Source of the DNA: Notospermus geniculatus
Taxonomy: Eukaryota; Nemertea; Pilidiophora; Heteronemertea; Lineidae
DNA: 64,000 bases
NCBI GenBank assembly: GCA_002633025.1
Contig: NMRB01001335.1
Location: 1-64,000 of the forward strand
Direction of reading: 5' to 3'
Part shown: positions 53,440 to 63,959 of the stretch, piece by piece
How positions within the stretch are numbered: the stretch's first letter is position 1
Layout: the number at the start of each line of letters is the position of its first letter
Made by a program: the position numbers and the translations under genes
The notes under the pieces: model-generated
The model's database searches: none
What the model saw: only the letters and a program-made list of their open reading frames with translations
What the model was told of the DNA's origin: nothing

Positions 53440-53640
53440 GAGCCAGACGGTGGTGTAGTGGTTCGGGCCTCCGACTAGCGGTCAGAGGGTCCCGGGTTCG
53501 AATCCTACTGGGCGTGAGACTTTGGGCAAGTCTCTTTGCCTCACTGGCCTCTCCAGGTGTATAAAACGTACACCGGTCGGAAATGCTGGGATTTTAGCGC
53601 TGAATAAACATCATCTGAGTTCTACTGAACGGTTTCAGGA
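53440..53640 (+). mobile_element. tRNA-derived SINE 1
   Basis: A-box-like TGGTGTAGTGG (53451) and B box GGTTCGAATCC (53495-53505) at tRNA spacing, followed by a non-tRNA body and CGCTGAATAAACATCATCTG. It starts about 30 bp after hairpin copy 3. Confidence 0.65.
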
Positions 53641-53964
53641 TAGACGACTGCGGTTAAAGTGTAAAGTCGGATGACACCTCTACCATTATTGATATCAGAC
53701 TATAAACCCAAACATTACCTTTAACCTTAACTTTTTTTAACTGCGGAAGGATTTCAAACTGAACTGCTTCCAACGACGGTTGAAGGAGAAAGTAAATCTG
53801 CTTCCTTCTCCTGTGGAAGACGAATATGAAATAGATTTCTACTCATGTACAAGGAGAACATAGAACTGCTTCCTATCCTACATGTACTCCTGTCCTACAT
53901 GTCCTTCCTGTCCTACATGTACTCCTTTTGAAGGAGTACTCTTTACTCTGCTTCCTATGTAGAC

Positions 53965-54305
53965 AGGCTGAAAGGGTAAATGTCATCCTATACAAAGATT
54001 ACCCAGGATCTCAGTCTTCACTAAAACAATACCCAGGGTGTAGTTTCGGTAGCCGAACATCACCCAGCGTCCACAATCTGTGCCTAGGAATGCGCCGCGG
54101 TACTTGTTGAGTGTAGCTGTTCATGACATTCTTCAGGCGGTCACGTGACCACGGGCGAGACAACCTCGAATCCAGGTGTCATATACTACGATGCTGGGTG
54201 ATGTTCGGCTACCGAAACTACACCCAGGGTATTGTTTTAGCGAAGATTGAGATCCGGGGTAATCTTTATGTATATACCCAGGACGACATTTACCCTATTC
54301 AGCTG
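53965..54305. mobile_element. 341-bp TIR element (CAGGCTGAAAGGGTAAATGT)
   Basis: Inverted arms of about 100 bp. GGGTAAATGTCATCC, AAGATTACCCAGGATCTCAG and GTAGTTTCGGTAGCCGAACA near the left are mirrored by TGTTCGGCTACCGAAACTAC, GAGATCCGGGGTAATCTT and GACGACATTTACCC at the right. Non-coding. Confidence 0.7.
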
Positions 54306-54911
54306 TAGGCCTAGTCAGCAATGCCGACCATCACCAAGAGGAGAAACTTGGCTGGACCCCGGCAATGTCATCTCTCTGTGACCTTACAACCTCGAATTTG
54401 GGATAAATTTTCAATAAACTGAACATGTTTGACGTGGTCCGGGCATTAAAGACTGGCTTGCTGCACTGCCAGGGGTCAGTCCAGTCACTGGCTCGATTCT
54501 TCAAGAGGACTTCCTATCTCGTAACGTATATTTACAACAACAAGCGGTAGAAAGCGTGGGGCAGCTGATGGGCCACAGATGATCTAGGTCTCTCCAAATC
54601 TATTGACGAATGTTTAGAACAACCATCAGGAGAAAGCATGGAACAGCTGAGGGGCAGCAGATGTTTCCACCCCTTTCAATTCAAATTGATTTCATGACAT
54701 GAAGCCCTCTTGGAATTTCAAAGGGAGGGAATTGTGTTGGATATCCAGGATGATACATGTACATGTACATGTAGAATGCATGGAATATCACTAGGTTGAA
54801 TTATAGAATTAGCAGTCTGTCTGGTGGTTGGGTTGAATGTCGAAACACGAGTGAGAGAGAGAGCGTTGTTTGTGAGTGCGTGTGTTGGTGTGTGTGTGTG
54901 TGTGGGGGGGG

Positions 54912-55574
54912 NNNNNNNNNNNNNNNNNNNNNNNNNNNNNNNNNNNNNNNNNNNNNNNNNNNNNNNNNNNNNNNNNNNNNNNNNNNNNNNNNNNNNNNNN
55001 NNNNNNNNNNNNNNNNNNNNNNNNNNNNNNNNNNNNNNNNNNNNNNNNNNNNNNNNNNNNNNNNNNNNNNNNNNNNNNNNNNNNNNNNNNNNNNNNNNNN
55101 NNNNNNNNNNNNNNNNNNNNNNNNNNNNNNNNNNNNNNNNNNNNNNNNNNNNNNNNNNNNNNNNNNNNNNNNNNNNNNNNNNNNNNNNNNNNNNNNNNNN
55201 NNNNNNNNNNNNNNNNNNNNNNNNNNNNNNNNNNNNNNNNNNNNNNNNNNNNNNNNNNNNNNNNNNNNNNNNNNNNNNNNNNNNNNNNNNNNNNNNNNNN
55301 NNNNNNNNNNNNNNNNNNNNNNNNNNNNNNNNNNNNNNNNNNNNNNNNNNNNNNNNNNNNNNNNNNNNNNNNNNNNNNNNNNNNNNNNNNNNNNNNNNNN
55401 NNNNNNNNNNNNNNNNNNNNNNNNNNNNNNNNNNNNNNNNNNNNNNNNNNNNNNNNNNNNNNNNNNNNNNNNNNNNNNNNNNNNNNNNNNNNNNNNNNNN
55501 NNNNNNNNNNNNNNNNNNNNNNNNNNNNNNNNNNNNNNNNNNNNNNNNNNNNNNNNNNNNNNNNNNNNNNNNNN
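54912..55574. other. assembly gap (Ns)
   Basis: A run of 663 Ns starting directly after a (GT)n G-rich microsatellite, which is probably why assembly stopped. Confidence 0.95.
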
Positions 55575-55698
55575 TGAAGTTGTCCATATGAAATCGATAT
55601 CGATATGATGTCGATATGACAACAGTTGTGTTTCAGAAGGGTGGGACCCCCCCCCCCCCCCCCCCCCGGCTGCTACGGGCCTGGGAATCCCCGGACAT

Positions 55699-55964
55699 AT
55701 TCAATCCGTCGCATGGGACAAATGCAGTTAGCCTTGGAGCCTTGCTCCTAGGGCAGGTATCACTCCCCATTCAATCCGTCGCATGGGACAGTTAGCCGTG
55801 GAGCCTGGCTCCTAGGGCAGGTATCACTCCCCATTCAATCCGTCGCATGGGACAGTTAGCCGTGGAGCCTGGCTCCTAGGACAGGTATCACTCCCCATTC
55901 AATCCGTCGCATGGGACAGTTAGCCTTGGAGCCTTGCTCCTAGGGCAGGTATCACTCCCCATTC
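55699..55964 (+). repeat. 64-bp tandem repeat, four units
   Basis: Units start ATTCAATCCGTCGCATGGGA at 55699, 55769, 55833 and 55897. Units 2-4 are exactly 64 bp; unit 1 has AATGC plus one extra base. The core GGAGCC(T/G)GGCTCCTAGG is partly palindromic. The units are nearly identical, so this is recent tandem expansion. Confidence 0.9.
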
Positions 55965-57684
55965 AAGTGAGGAACATGATTAGCTTGAGATGGTCTCTTC
56001 CATACTTACCAGGGGCAATAATGCTTTGGCTTCGGCCCTGATGGAAAATCTGATAGGCCTACCAATACAAAATGACTCTGGTATGATTTCGTCCAATTGA
56101 ACGGTATTTTTAAGATGGTATGGTCTGCAAGGGAATGAATTTTATTTTTGAATCCACTAATGGTGGATGTTGAAATCAACGCCCACCAATGCATGGCGAC
56201 AACGTGTGGACGTCCGGTGCAGTGACGTCACGGACGGACCGACCAATCAGAATCGAATAAATTCTGCAACATGCAGAATCGAACCACTACGGACTCAAAT
56301 CAAATATAGAATGTGGTACTCGAGGAAGATTTTCAAAATAACAGCTGGTAATATTTCTACAGTAACTCACACTGGTATTTAATCAGGTTGAACTGAATTG
56401 ATTTTAATTGAAATTGAATTGATCGGAGGGCAAGTTAGCACAGAGGCGTGAGGAAAACGAAAACAATGTAAGAGGCAGGTGGTTTTTGGACAATAACAAC
56501 AGAGATTCATATTTGTATATGGTCAAAACAGACAACACTTGAAGTTGGTTTACTTGATCAAGCTGCATACTTGATATTGTGCCGCTATGAAGACAATCGA
56601 TAGAGATGCACTGCCTCAGTCCCAGTATGGAAACATTTATTTTTATGATAAAGCAAACTGTTCTCTCTAAAGCCTCGAAAAGTAAAGACAAATTGAGAAC
56701 GGTCTGCAGTTCTTATATTAAAGACCAAGTTTGGACCCTCTATGTGTACAGCAGTTTCAGCCCGAAATTTGATGAAATTCCGTTGAGTATTAAAGGCACA
56801 AACACAGTTTTTGTGTTTTAGCTTTTTGCCCCCTGGTGGCAAAGTGTATAATCAGATTTGGCCGATTCTTTCACGCGACACACCGTTCGCCCATGGTACA
56901 TCCCCCACCACCACCACCACCACCAAATATGAACCCAAAATTTTCAGTCGTTCAGAAGTTACAGAGCGGAAGGGAACTTTTGTGGTTTTTACAAAGCGCC
57001 CCTTATAGCACTGAAAAATCAATTAATTTCAAAACCCGTACGATATATTATGTATCCTTGCTGTGAAATTCCGTTATTAAAGGCGTAATTGCAGTTTTTT
57101 TAGTTTTGGCTTTTGGCCCCCTGGTGGCAAAGTGGAGAATCGGATTTGGCCGATTCTTTCACGCGACACACCTTTGGCCCGTGATACATCCCCCACCAAA
57201 TACATGTATGAACCCAAAATCTTTAGTCGTTCTTAAGTTATAGAGCGGAAGGGACTACTAGCGGTCAGCGGCATATGCGGACGGTATTTTCAAGTCCCCC
57301 TCCGAGGGACAATAATTCACACCTGGCGAGAACATTTTATACCTGCTGTAGTTTACCCGATATGGGCCAAATCCACTTTAAAGATGGCCGCCTGACGGCC
57401 ACATTTGAAGTCCGATCGGGCCGAAATTTGTTGTGCGCATAAAAGGTACCTAGAACGATTATCACACCAAGGTAGAACATTCTACGTGCACTAAACCTGT
57501 GGCCGTCGTGGGTTATTAAGGATGAGTAACAACTCAGATTTTGATGGGTGACAGAGGTTCCAGTTGAAATAGTTTCCCCAATATACTATGCTATTTTCGA
57601 AGCATCGTGGCTTACCTTCACTGCCGACTAATTCTGCGTTGGGGTACTCCTGGGCATGCAGCTGCTGGAGGGAGTTACGTTTCA

Positions 57685-57823
57685 TGGTCAAGTGGTCGAG
57701 GCATCCCAGCTGAAACAATTGAGTTAGCGCCCATGTTCCTTAAGTAGACCTACCCGCCCACTTTCCTGGCATTGCCTGGATGACATTCAGAAGCAATCCA
57801 TACGTCGTCACTACTCTTCCAAA
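57685..57823 (+). promoter_or_regulatory. promoter and 5'UTR block of gene F
   Basis: GGCATCCCAGCTGAAACAAT with CAGCTG, a weaker TTAAGTAGACC box at 57740 (84 bp before the ATG), GGCATTGCCTGGATGACATT and CTCTTCCAAAATG. The variant box may mean weaker or different expression; this is inference. Confidence 0.5.
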
Positions 57824-60800
57824 ATGAAGATCCTGATAATGATGCTGGTGTTTGGAGCTGTTTCAGCCGAAAACCCTCTGCCAAATGATCCATTTATCAC
57901 TGTCTGGAATGTCCCAACTAAAAGATGCAAGGCAACCCACAAAATTGACCTCGATCTAGCTAAGTATGGTATTGTTGCCAACCCCGGCCAGGAGTACGAG
58001 GGAAAAGTTCTCACCATTTTCTACAAGAAGATGGGAAAGTTTCCACATATCGGTCACCACAACGGAACCGATATCAACCCCAAACCATCGAACGGTGGAA
58101 TTCCACAGGTAAGTGAACTTAAAAAAATGTTGGCTATAAGGCAGAACAGGGCACAATTGACATACATGTACCTGAGTTCGCGTACCCTGCGTGAACCATT
58201 CGCGTAGCATACGCGCTACCAAGCTTGCTACTTTTCAAAGATTTTTTATCGTTTCAGCGTGGAAACCTGGCCGATCACCTTGAAACATTGGAAAAAGATA
58301 TAAAAGAAAAAATACCCGATCCGTCATTCAAAGGACTTGCTATCTTTGACCAAGAGTGGTGGATGGCTTCATGGGAACTCATGCATAGCCACTACAAACG
58401 CTACTTGGACCCATCAATAGAACTGGTCAAGAAACAAGAAGGATGGAGCGAAGCAGAAGTAATGGAAAGAGTCCGAAAGGAACACCCCAGATATGATGAA
58501 GAAAAGGTTAGAAAAGTAGCGGCAATCTGGATTTCGGAAGAAGCGGGAAGACAGTTTAACATTCCAGCAAGGTAGGCCATTTCAATTTTGGGCTGTCAGA
58601 GTGGCGCAATGGAAACATCGGCGCCTGTCACCTCTGAGGTCGCGGGTTCGATTCCCGGTCGGGTCCGTGTCTCATGTGATAGAGAGGGCGACTCTCTCTG
58701 ACAGCGCAGGTTTTCTCCGGGCACTCCGGTTTCCTCCTGCATTACATTAAAATCGCCCAATATTGTCTATAGAACCAATAATGCCGAATTTGGCGCTCGG
58801 TTCTCAACTCAATATTTTAATTCAATTAATACCGGTGGAAAAGAATCTAATGTCCCCCGATATGTGATGGTTCCCAGCAACACATTTACGGATTAAGCGG
58901 CACCATTGAATTAGACTCTAGAGAGACCAACACCCTTAATCCACTGACAAACAATGCAGGGGGACATCAGGAGGGTAGGAGCATAGGGCTTTTCCTTACT
59001 TTACTTTCCATTTAAAGGGGCAGAGTACAGTTTTCCTTCCCTATCCTCCCCTAAACATACCCGCATTAAAGGAGACCTCTATTGACAATACTGTTAAACT
59101 ACCGCTTTTCAACCTCGCCCCAGGTAGAGTCTCGTTGGTATCCACGCATTGTATTGTAATCATACATTATCCAACACTGGGGCGAAAGGCAACACTACGG
59201 TATTGGAGAATGATGCAATCATCACCGGTGGCGCCGGCTATCGGCAAAGTGGCAATATTTTCGACTCCAGTTTGTCTGTCACCTAGGTACATTTGTTTCA
59301 GAAACTACATGGAAGAGACCCTGAACGTAGCCAAAGACGTGAGACGAGGTGGCAGCTGGGGATATTATCATTATCCTTACTGCTACAATACCGGTCCCAA
59401 TGCTGCCAGGACACGCTGTAAACCGACAGTCAGGGAAAAAAATGACCGGTAAGTTTTAGGTATTAATCTATACTCTAAACTCCCTCTGACCTGTCCCATT
59501 CCTAAACTCGGAAAAAATGACTAAATCAAGTTGAAGATAATGAGGTGGGGTATGGTCAGAAACAGTAATTTCCTGTCCACTTACTTATCCCACTCCCGAG
59601 CCTGGCAAAGAATGACAGCGTGCGATATCTTCAACTTAGGATTTAGTCATTTTTTCCGAGTTCAGGAATGGGACAGGTAAGTGAGAGTTTAGAGTATTTC
59701 CTGAGAAAATAAACAGCCTACATGTACATCAAAATCTTGAGCAATTCTTGTCAAGAGTTAAGCTGAAACAGGCCTAGGGAGCCAGACTCTTGGCTTGTCG
59801 TTGACGTCGGATTTAAAGGGCTACTACATGCATCGGGATACCACTGTGAGGACAATGATCGAAATAGTTTTCCTATCATTTCAGAATTTTATGGTTATAC
59901 AAGGCCAGCAAAGCTTTCTTTCCTTCCGTCTACTTGTCAACCAAAGTACCGCCTCAAAACCGGCTCTATGGAAACATAGAAGAAGCATTTAGGCTTGCAA
60001 ACAAATTCTCACCACCCAAACCTGTCTGGCTGTATTCAACAATCAGATACCTTGACAAAAAGGAGAAATTCTACACAGAAGTAAGTCAGACAACGAAGGA
60101 TGAAGGTTTCCTCCACAATGTTGCAGAAACAAGAAATCCTGAACGATTTCAATTTTGTACATACACCAGGCGACATCGCAATGGACCTGATCGCCACCGA
60201 CCTCCTCGCCAGGCCACCGTAGACTAGGTGACATCGCTGTCGGTATTGATACCGGTCGACCAGCGCTTGCGAGAAGCTGATTCCACGCATCACTGTCCAG
60301 CGCACACCAGCGCACATAGTTCAAGTGTGCGGCAGGCTTGGAGCCGAAACTCTGAGTCTGAGTCTGAAATGAAATGAAATGAAATGAATGAAATGAAATG
60401 AAATGAAATGGGAGTCGCGTGGAGTCACGAACAGCGCCATCTACTCGTCGGTTCGGCTTGGCATTCTTCTGTTGATGCGCGGTAGAAAAATGAGCTAATT
60501 CTTTGCGAAGAACCTATGCGCAGTGGACATTTTCGAGTAGTAGAGAAGGAATTCCTCCAAGTTCTGACTGACGATGCTTGGAGCAACGACATGTCACTCA
60601 TCCACGATCAGTGATTTATTGAATTGGTTCAATGAATGCTGTTCATTCAAATTGGTTTATTTCAGGAGGATTTGATCAACAGCTTCAAACTGGCCGCTGA
60701 TACTGGCAGTCACGGTATCATCATTTGGGCCAGTTCATTCGAGTACAAAACAGTGGAGCAGTGTACGAACTTCAAGAAATATCTGGAAGGAACCCTCGGT

Positions 60801-61040
60801 CCGTTCGTTAAAAAGATCACTGAAGACACTCGGAGGTGCAGCGAAGCGATTTGCAATGGTAATGGCCGATGTGTGAGGAAAGATATAAAGGACTTGATGA
60901 CGGTACCAGACTCAGAATTCGATGCAAAGTTTCAGGCTGTAAAGGAGAAAACCGCATCCTGGACTGGCGAGTCTAAAAATTATGCAGATGACTATGTGTG
61001 CCAGTGTTACCCAGGGTTTAAGGGGGGAAACTGCGCCTGA
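57824..61040 (+). CDS. hyaluronidase-like gene F (5 exons, intact)
   Basis: Exons 57824-58108, 58258-58571, 59302-59448, 59885-60080 and 60666-61040 give 438 residues. Signal peptide (MKILIMMLVFGAVSA), PFITVWNVP, an NGT sequon after IGHH, FDQEWWMASWELM (Asp126/Glu128 of the GH56 acid pair), WGYYHYPYC, SFPSVYL-like LSFRLL region in exon 4, HGIIIWASS and the six-Cys EGF-like end (CSEAICNGNGRC..VCQCYPGFKGGNC). Exon 4 reads RILWLYKASKAFFPSVYLST in the conserved phase. Intron 1 is only 149 bp, near the ancestral compact form. Intron 2 holds a SINE and intron 3 a TA-flanked foldback. The exon 5 acidic linker lacks residues present in C and D. Confidence 0.92.
58590..58830 (+). mobile_element. tRNA-derived SINE 2 (intron 2 of F)
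   Basis: GAGTGGCGCAATGGAA as a possible A-box region and GGTTCGATTCC (58645-58655) as B box, followed by a body with GGTTTTCTCCGGGCACTCCG and GTTTCCTCCTGCATTACATT. The body is of a type recurrent in animal SINEs; I cannot name the family. Confidence 0.65.
59473..59694. mobile_element. TA-flanked foldback in intron 3 of F
   Basis: TA (59471-59472), CTCTAAACTCCC at the left; GAGAGTTTAGAG then TA (59695-59696) at the right. The arms run about 65 bp and include CCTGTCCCATTCCTAAACTC and AAAAATGACTAAATC with their mirrors. Confidence 0.7.
60366..60411 (+). repeat. (GAAAT)n microsatellite
   Basis: Tandem GAAAT units with one GAAT interruption, in intron 4 of gene F. Confidence 0.9.
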
Positions 61041-61110
61041 AAATCATAAATTATGCAACCAGATTTTAGACCACTTTAACACATTGACATAGGCCTACAG
61101 ACCTCTCTCC

Positions 61111-61300
61111 AATAAAAGTAGTTTACTGCGAAGCGATGTTCAAAATACCTGTACATGATTTTCTCAAGAAAGAACGTGGTAAATATTGAAGAGTCTGATC
61201 TATGTACATGTACATTTATGTTTTTAAAAGACCTGTCATGGGTCGTACGTGAAGTCGTAATAAACTACTTTAAAACAAATAGCTGCGTGTCTTTTGTGAA
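61111..61300 (+). promoter_or_regulatory. 3' processing blocks of gene F
   Basis: AATAAA at 61111-61116 (then AGTAGTTTACTGCGAAGCGA) and at 61259-61264 (GTCGTAATAAACTACTTTAA), followed by GCGTGTCTTTTGTGAATTCT. With the two blocks only 148 bp apart, F shows the least interrupted layout of this region. Confidence 0.55.
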
Positions 61301-61564
61301 TTCTTTCCGCAAAGCCAGTATACTGAGTATACTGGATGGAGAGTATACTGAGTATACTGGATGGAGAGTGAACTCTGCCCTCCACAACAGGAGACGGGAC
61401 ATATTTTTGCGACTGAATAAAAACTGAGGTTTTGATGGGCGACAGGCCATCAAGTTATGTTTTCCCCAATCAGTCATCAAACAATATTTTCCGAAGCATT
61501 ATGGCGCATCAACACTGACTAATTCCGCGTCGGAGAGTGGCCCGGGCCAGACAGGCAAGATGTT

Positions 61565-61706
61565 GGAGAGTTGCGTTTCATTATTGACTGATCGAGTTAT
61601 CCAGCAGTTGAATCAATTTATCAAGAATTCATCTCCCGTAAATAGGCCTACCCGTCTGCCAACCAGGCATTTCCTGGATGATATTCAGAAGTCGTACTCT
61701 TCCAAA
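61565..61706 (+). promoter_or_regulatory. promoter and 5'UTR block of exon G
   Basis: GTAAATAGGCC box at 61639 (68 bp before the ATG), CAACCAGGCATTTCCTGG and CTCTTCCAAAATG. It lacks 14 bp (TTGCGATAAACAAG) found at the same point before H. The upstream E-box block reads CCAGCAGTTGAATCAATT. Confidence 0.5.
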
Positions 61707-61973
61707 ATGAAGATCCTGATAATGATGCTGGTGTTTGGAGCTGCTGTAGCCGAAAACTATTGGCCAAATGATGATCCATTTAAAGTTGTCTGGAATGGAC
61801 CAAGTGAGAGGTGCGGTAGGAAATACCATGTGGACTTCAATCTGGCTAAATACGATATTATTGCCAACCAAGACCAGAATTTCTTCGGAAAGTTTATGAC
61901 CATTTTCTACAAGCTCGGAAAGTTTCCTAAAATCGACCACTATGGAAAAATACTATACAATGGAGTTCCAGAT
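61707..61973 (+). CDS. lone hyaluronidase-like first exon G
   Basis: A single exon of 89 codons with signal peptide (MKILIMMLVFGAAVAEN), PFKVVWNGPSERC, FGKFMTIFYKLGKFP and NGVPD. It ends at a good donor (GAT|GTAAGT, phase 0) that fits the other genes' exon 2 phase. No exon 2-5 follows before the next first exon at 63693. It differs from H at only a few bases, with two amino-acid changes (Asn for Asp, Asn for Lys). It could be an alternative first exon for the H transcript, or an orphan left by unequal crossing-over. Its sequence is closer to the general GH56 consensus than exons 1 of A-F. Confidence 0.8.
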
Positions 61974-63485
61974 GTAAGTTAACTTAAATACATGTCTGTT
62001 CCATGTATGGTTATGGTTACAGCAAGATGGTCCAGCTCACCTGTCGTATTCGTGGCCATATGGAGATTTTATTTCAAAAGTCAATCATCAACGAATTCGT
62101 TCGATTAAAAGCGCATTAGGCCCTATTCGTTCGATTTTTCTGCTCATTCGTTTGCTTTTGGGTTTAAAATAACATATTCTTTAGATTTCATTCGATTTTT
62201 GGAATGGGTGTTCGATTTTATTCAATGGCAGTTAATTTTAAAATCAAATATCCATTCCATGTCTTGCCTGAAAACAGGTGGAAATTCTGAGTGAAGAAGA
62301 AGAAATTTATTTCATCTGTGTGTAGCCTGTGTGAGGGAGAGACAAAAAAAAACAGAAAATATGTAAATAAACTTTTTTCGCGCCACATTAGTCCATCTCA
62401 ATAATAACCTCCGTTGATTCGCAAAAGATTTATCCACCGGCTGGTGTTTTTTTAAATCGAGCAATATTAGGGTCTATAACCCTTTTAACTTATGAGTGTA
62501 CATAACATGAACCTGGCCTTGTTCTGGGAAGATCTGTTCCTTGGCAAAATGTCGTATTCGATATTGTTGCCTGCCTTTCCGTCATTGTCCCCAGGAATAA
62601 TCGTTTTCCGTGTAAAACTATTCATATGTTCAGGAAATAATTACTGGCCATTTTTTCTCAATATTTACAAAATTGTGCCTCATTAAATAATCAACGACAA
62701 TGCTTCTATCTGACTATTCAGCAGATAATTTGCCTGGCACGTGAAAAGAACGCGATGCGATACTTGTATATGAAAGTGATCTATCTTTGAGTGTTTATTT
62801 TGCGGTGCACAGTTATTGATGAGATCGAAGTTGCTGTAACTGCACGTCTTTACACCAGGCGAGATGAGGGCCATGTACCCACCGATCTCCTCGCCAACCA
62901 CCGCAAACTAGGAGATATCGCTTTTTTTATATTGGGCGAAGATTCCAGCGCACACCTGGCACGGCAGGCCTGATTATAACTATAACTACATTATTGTATA
63001 ACTATAGTGTCCGCTACTGATTTGCATACATTCGCATGAGATCACGGAAATGACCGACGATTGACGAGTAACGGCCCCTTTGGTGGTGAATCGACTGTAG
63101 TGGATGGCGGCCAACCTGCAATATGCGCGCGCGGCGGACTTGTGACGTCATGGACAGAGCGACCAATGAAATCGAATACAGATGCACATAGATCCTGCAA
63201 CAGAATCACCGAACGAATTAATGTGCACAAATACTGTCGTATCGCTCCGTTCCTCTACTACTACGACAGGCCGCGTCCGCCATGTTTGCCTGTTTTCTGA
63301 CACACGTATGCAAATGAGCAATAAAGACTCGTAACGTTGCGGGAGTCTCTAAAAATAGATGATGACCCATGGCGCGACCGTTGACCAATCACAGTTGACC
63401 AATCACATGCCGAGTTGGCGTTCAAAATGCCTGTCGTAGTAGTGAAGCGAGAACTACGACAGGGGACCAGTCTAGGTACATAAAC
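61974..63485. other. spacer between first exons G and H, no gene recognised
   Basis: AT-rich DNA to about 62800, then a block with ACACCAGGCGAGATGAGGGC (62852) resembling 60165-60330, and an inverted pair CTACTACTACGACAGG (63256) and CCTGTCGTAGTAGTG (63430). No exon 2-5 sequence is present. Confidence 0.6.
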
Positions 63486-63539
63486 ACTGACTAATTTCGC
63501 GTCGGAGAGTGGCCCGGGCCAGACAGGCAAGATGTTGGA

Positions 63540-63692
63540 GAGTTGCGTTTCATTATTGGCTGATCGAGTTATCCAGCAGTTGAATCAATTTATCAAGAAT
63601 TCATTTCCCGTAAATAGGCCTACCCGACTGCCAACCAGGCATTTCCTGGATGATATTCAGAAGTTGCGATAAACAAGTCGTACTCTTCCAAA
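63540..63692 (+). promoter_or_regulatory. promoter and 5'UTR block of gene H
   Basis: GTAAATAGGCC at 63610 (83 bp before the ATG), CAACCAGGCATTTCCTGG, TTGCGATAAACAAGTCGTAC and CTCTTCCAAAATG. Nearly identical to the block before G apart from the 14 extra bases. Confidence 0.55.
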
Positions 63693-63959
63693 ATGAAGAT
63701 CCTGATAATGATGCTGGTGTTTGGAGCTGCTGTAGCCGAAAACTATTGGCCAAATGATGATCCATTTAAAGTTGTCTGGAATGGACCAAGTGAGAGGTGC
63801 GGTAGGAAATACCATGTGGACTTCGATCTGGCTAAATATGATATCATTGCCAACCAAGACCAGAAGTTCTTCGGAAAGTTTATGACCATTTTCTACAAGC
63901 TCGGAAAGTTTCCTAAAATCGACCACTATGGAAAAATACTATACAATGGAGTTCCAGAT
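63693..63959 (+). CDS. hyaluronidase-like gene H, first exon (runs off window)
   Basis: Exon 1 of 89 codons: signal peptide, PFKVVWNGPSERC, HVDFDLAKYDIIANQ, FYKLGKFPKI and NGVPD, ending at donor GAT|GTAAGT. The window ends 41 bases later, so exons 2-5 should lie to the right. The start ATG is the one conserved in all copies. Confidence 0.85.

Larger units (their letters stand above)
53640..57680. other. intergenic E-F, no gene recognised
   Basis: It holds a TIR element (53965-54305), a TTCAAGAGGACTTC repeat (54440-54795), a GT microsatellite leading into a gap, a poly-C tract (55648-55667) and 64-bp tandem repeats. A CAATCAGAATCGAA dispersed repeat (56160-56700) and two GGCCCCCTGGTGGC units (56760-57265) follow, with (CAC)n at 56905-56926. 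Confidence 0.6.

Noticed and set aside
53440-53515. A functional tRNA gene
   Set aside because: A and B boxes are present, but I could not fold a convincing full cloverleaf and a SINE-type body follows. The same applies to 58594-58665.
55699-55964. CRISPR array
   Set aside because: The 64-bp repeats are directly contiguous with no unique spacers, and the genome is eukaryotic.
26586-61040. Reading these genes as venom components
   Set aside because: Hyaluronidases occur in some venoms, but they are widespread housekeeping and reproductive enzymes. Nothing in this window points to venom use.
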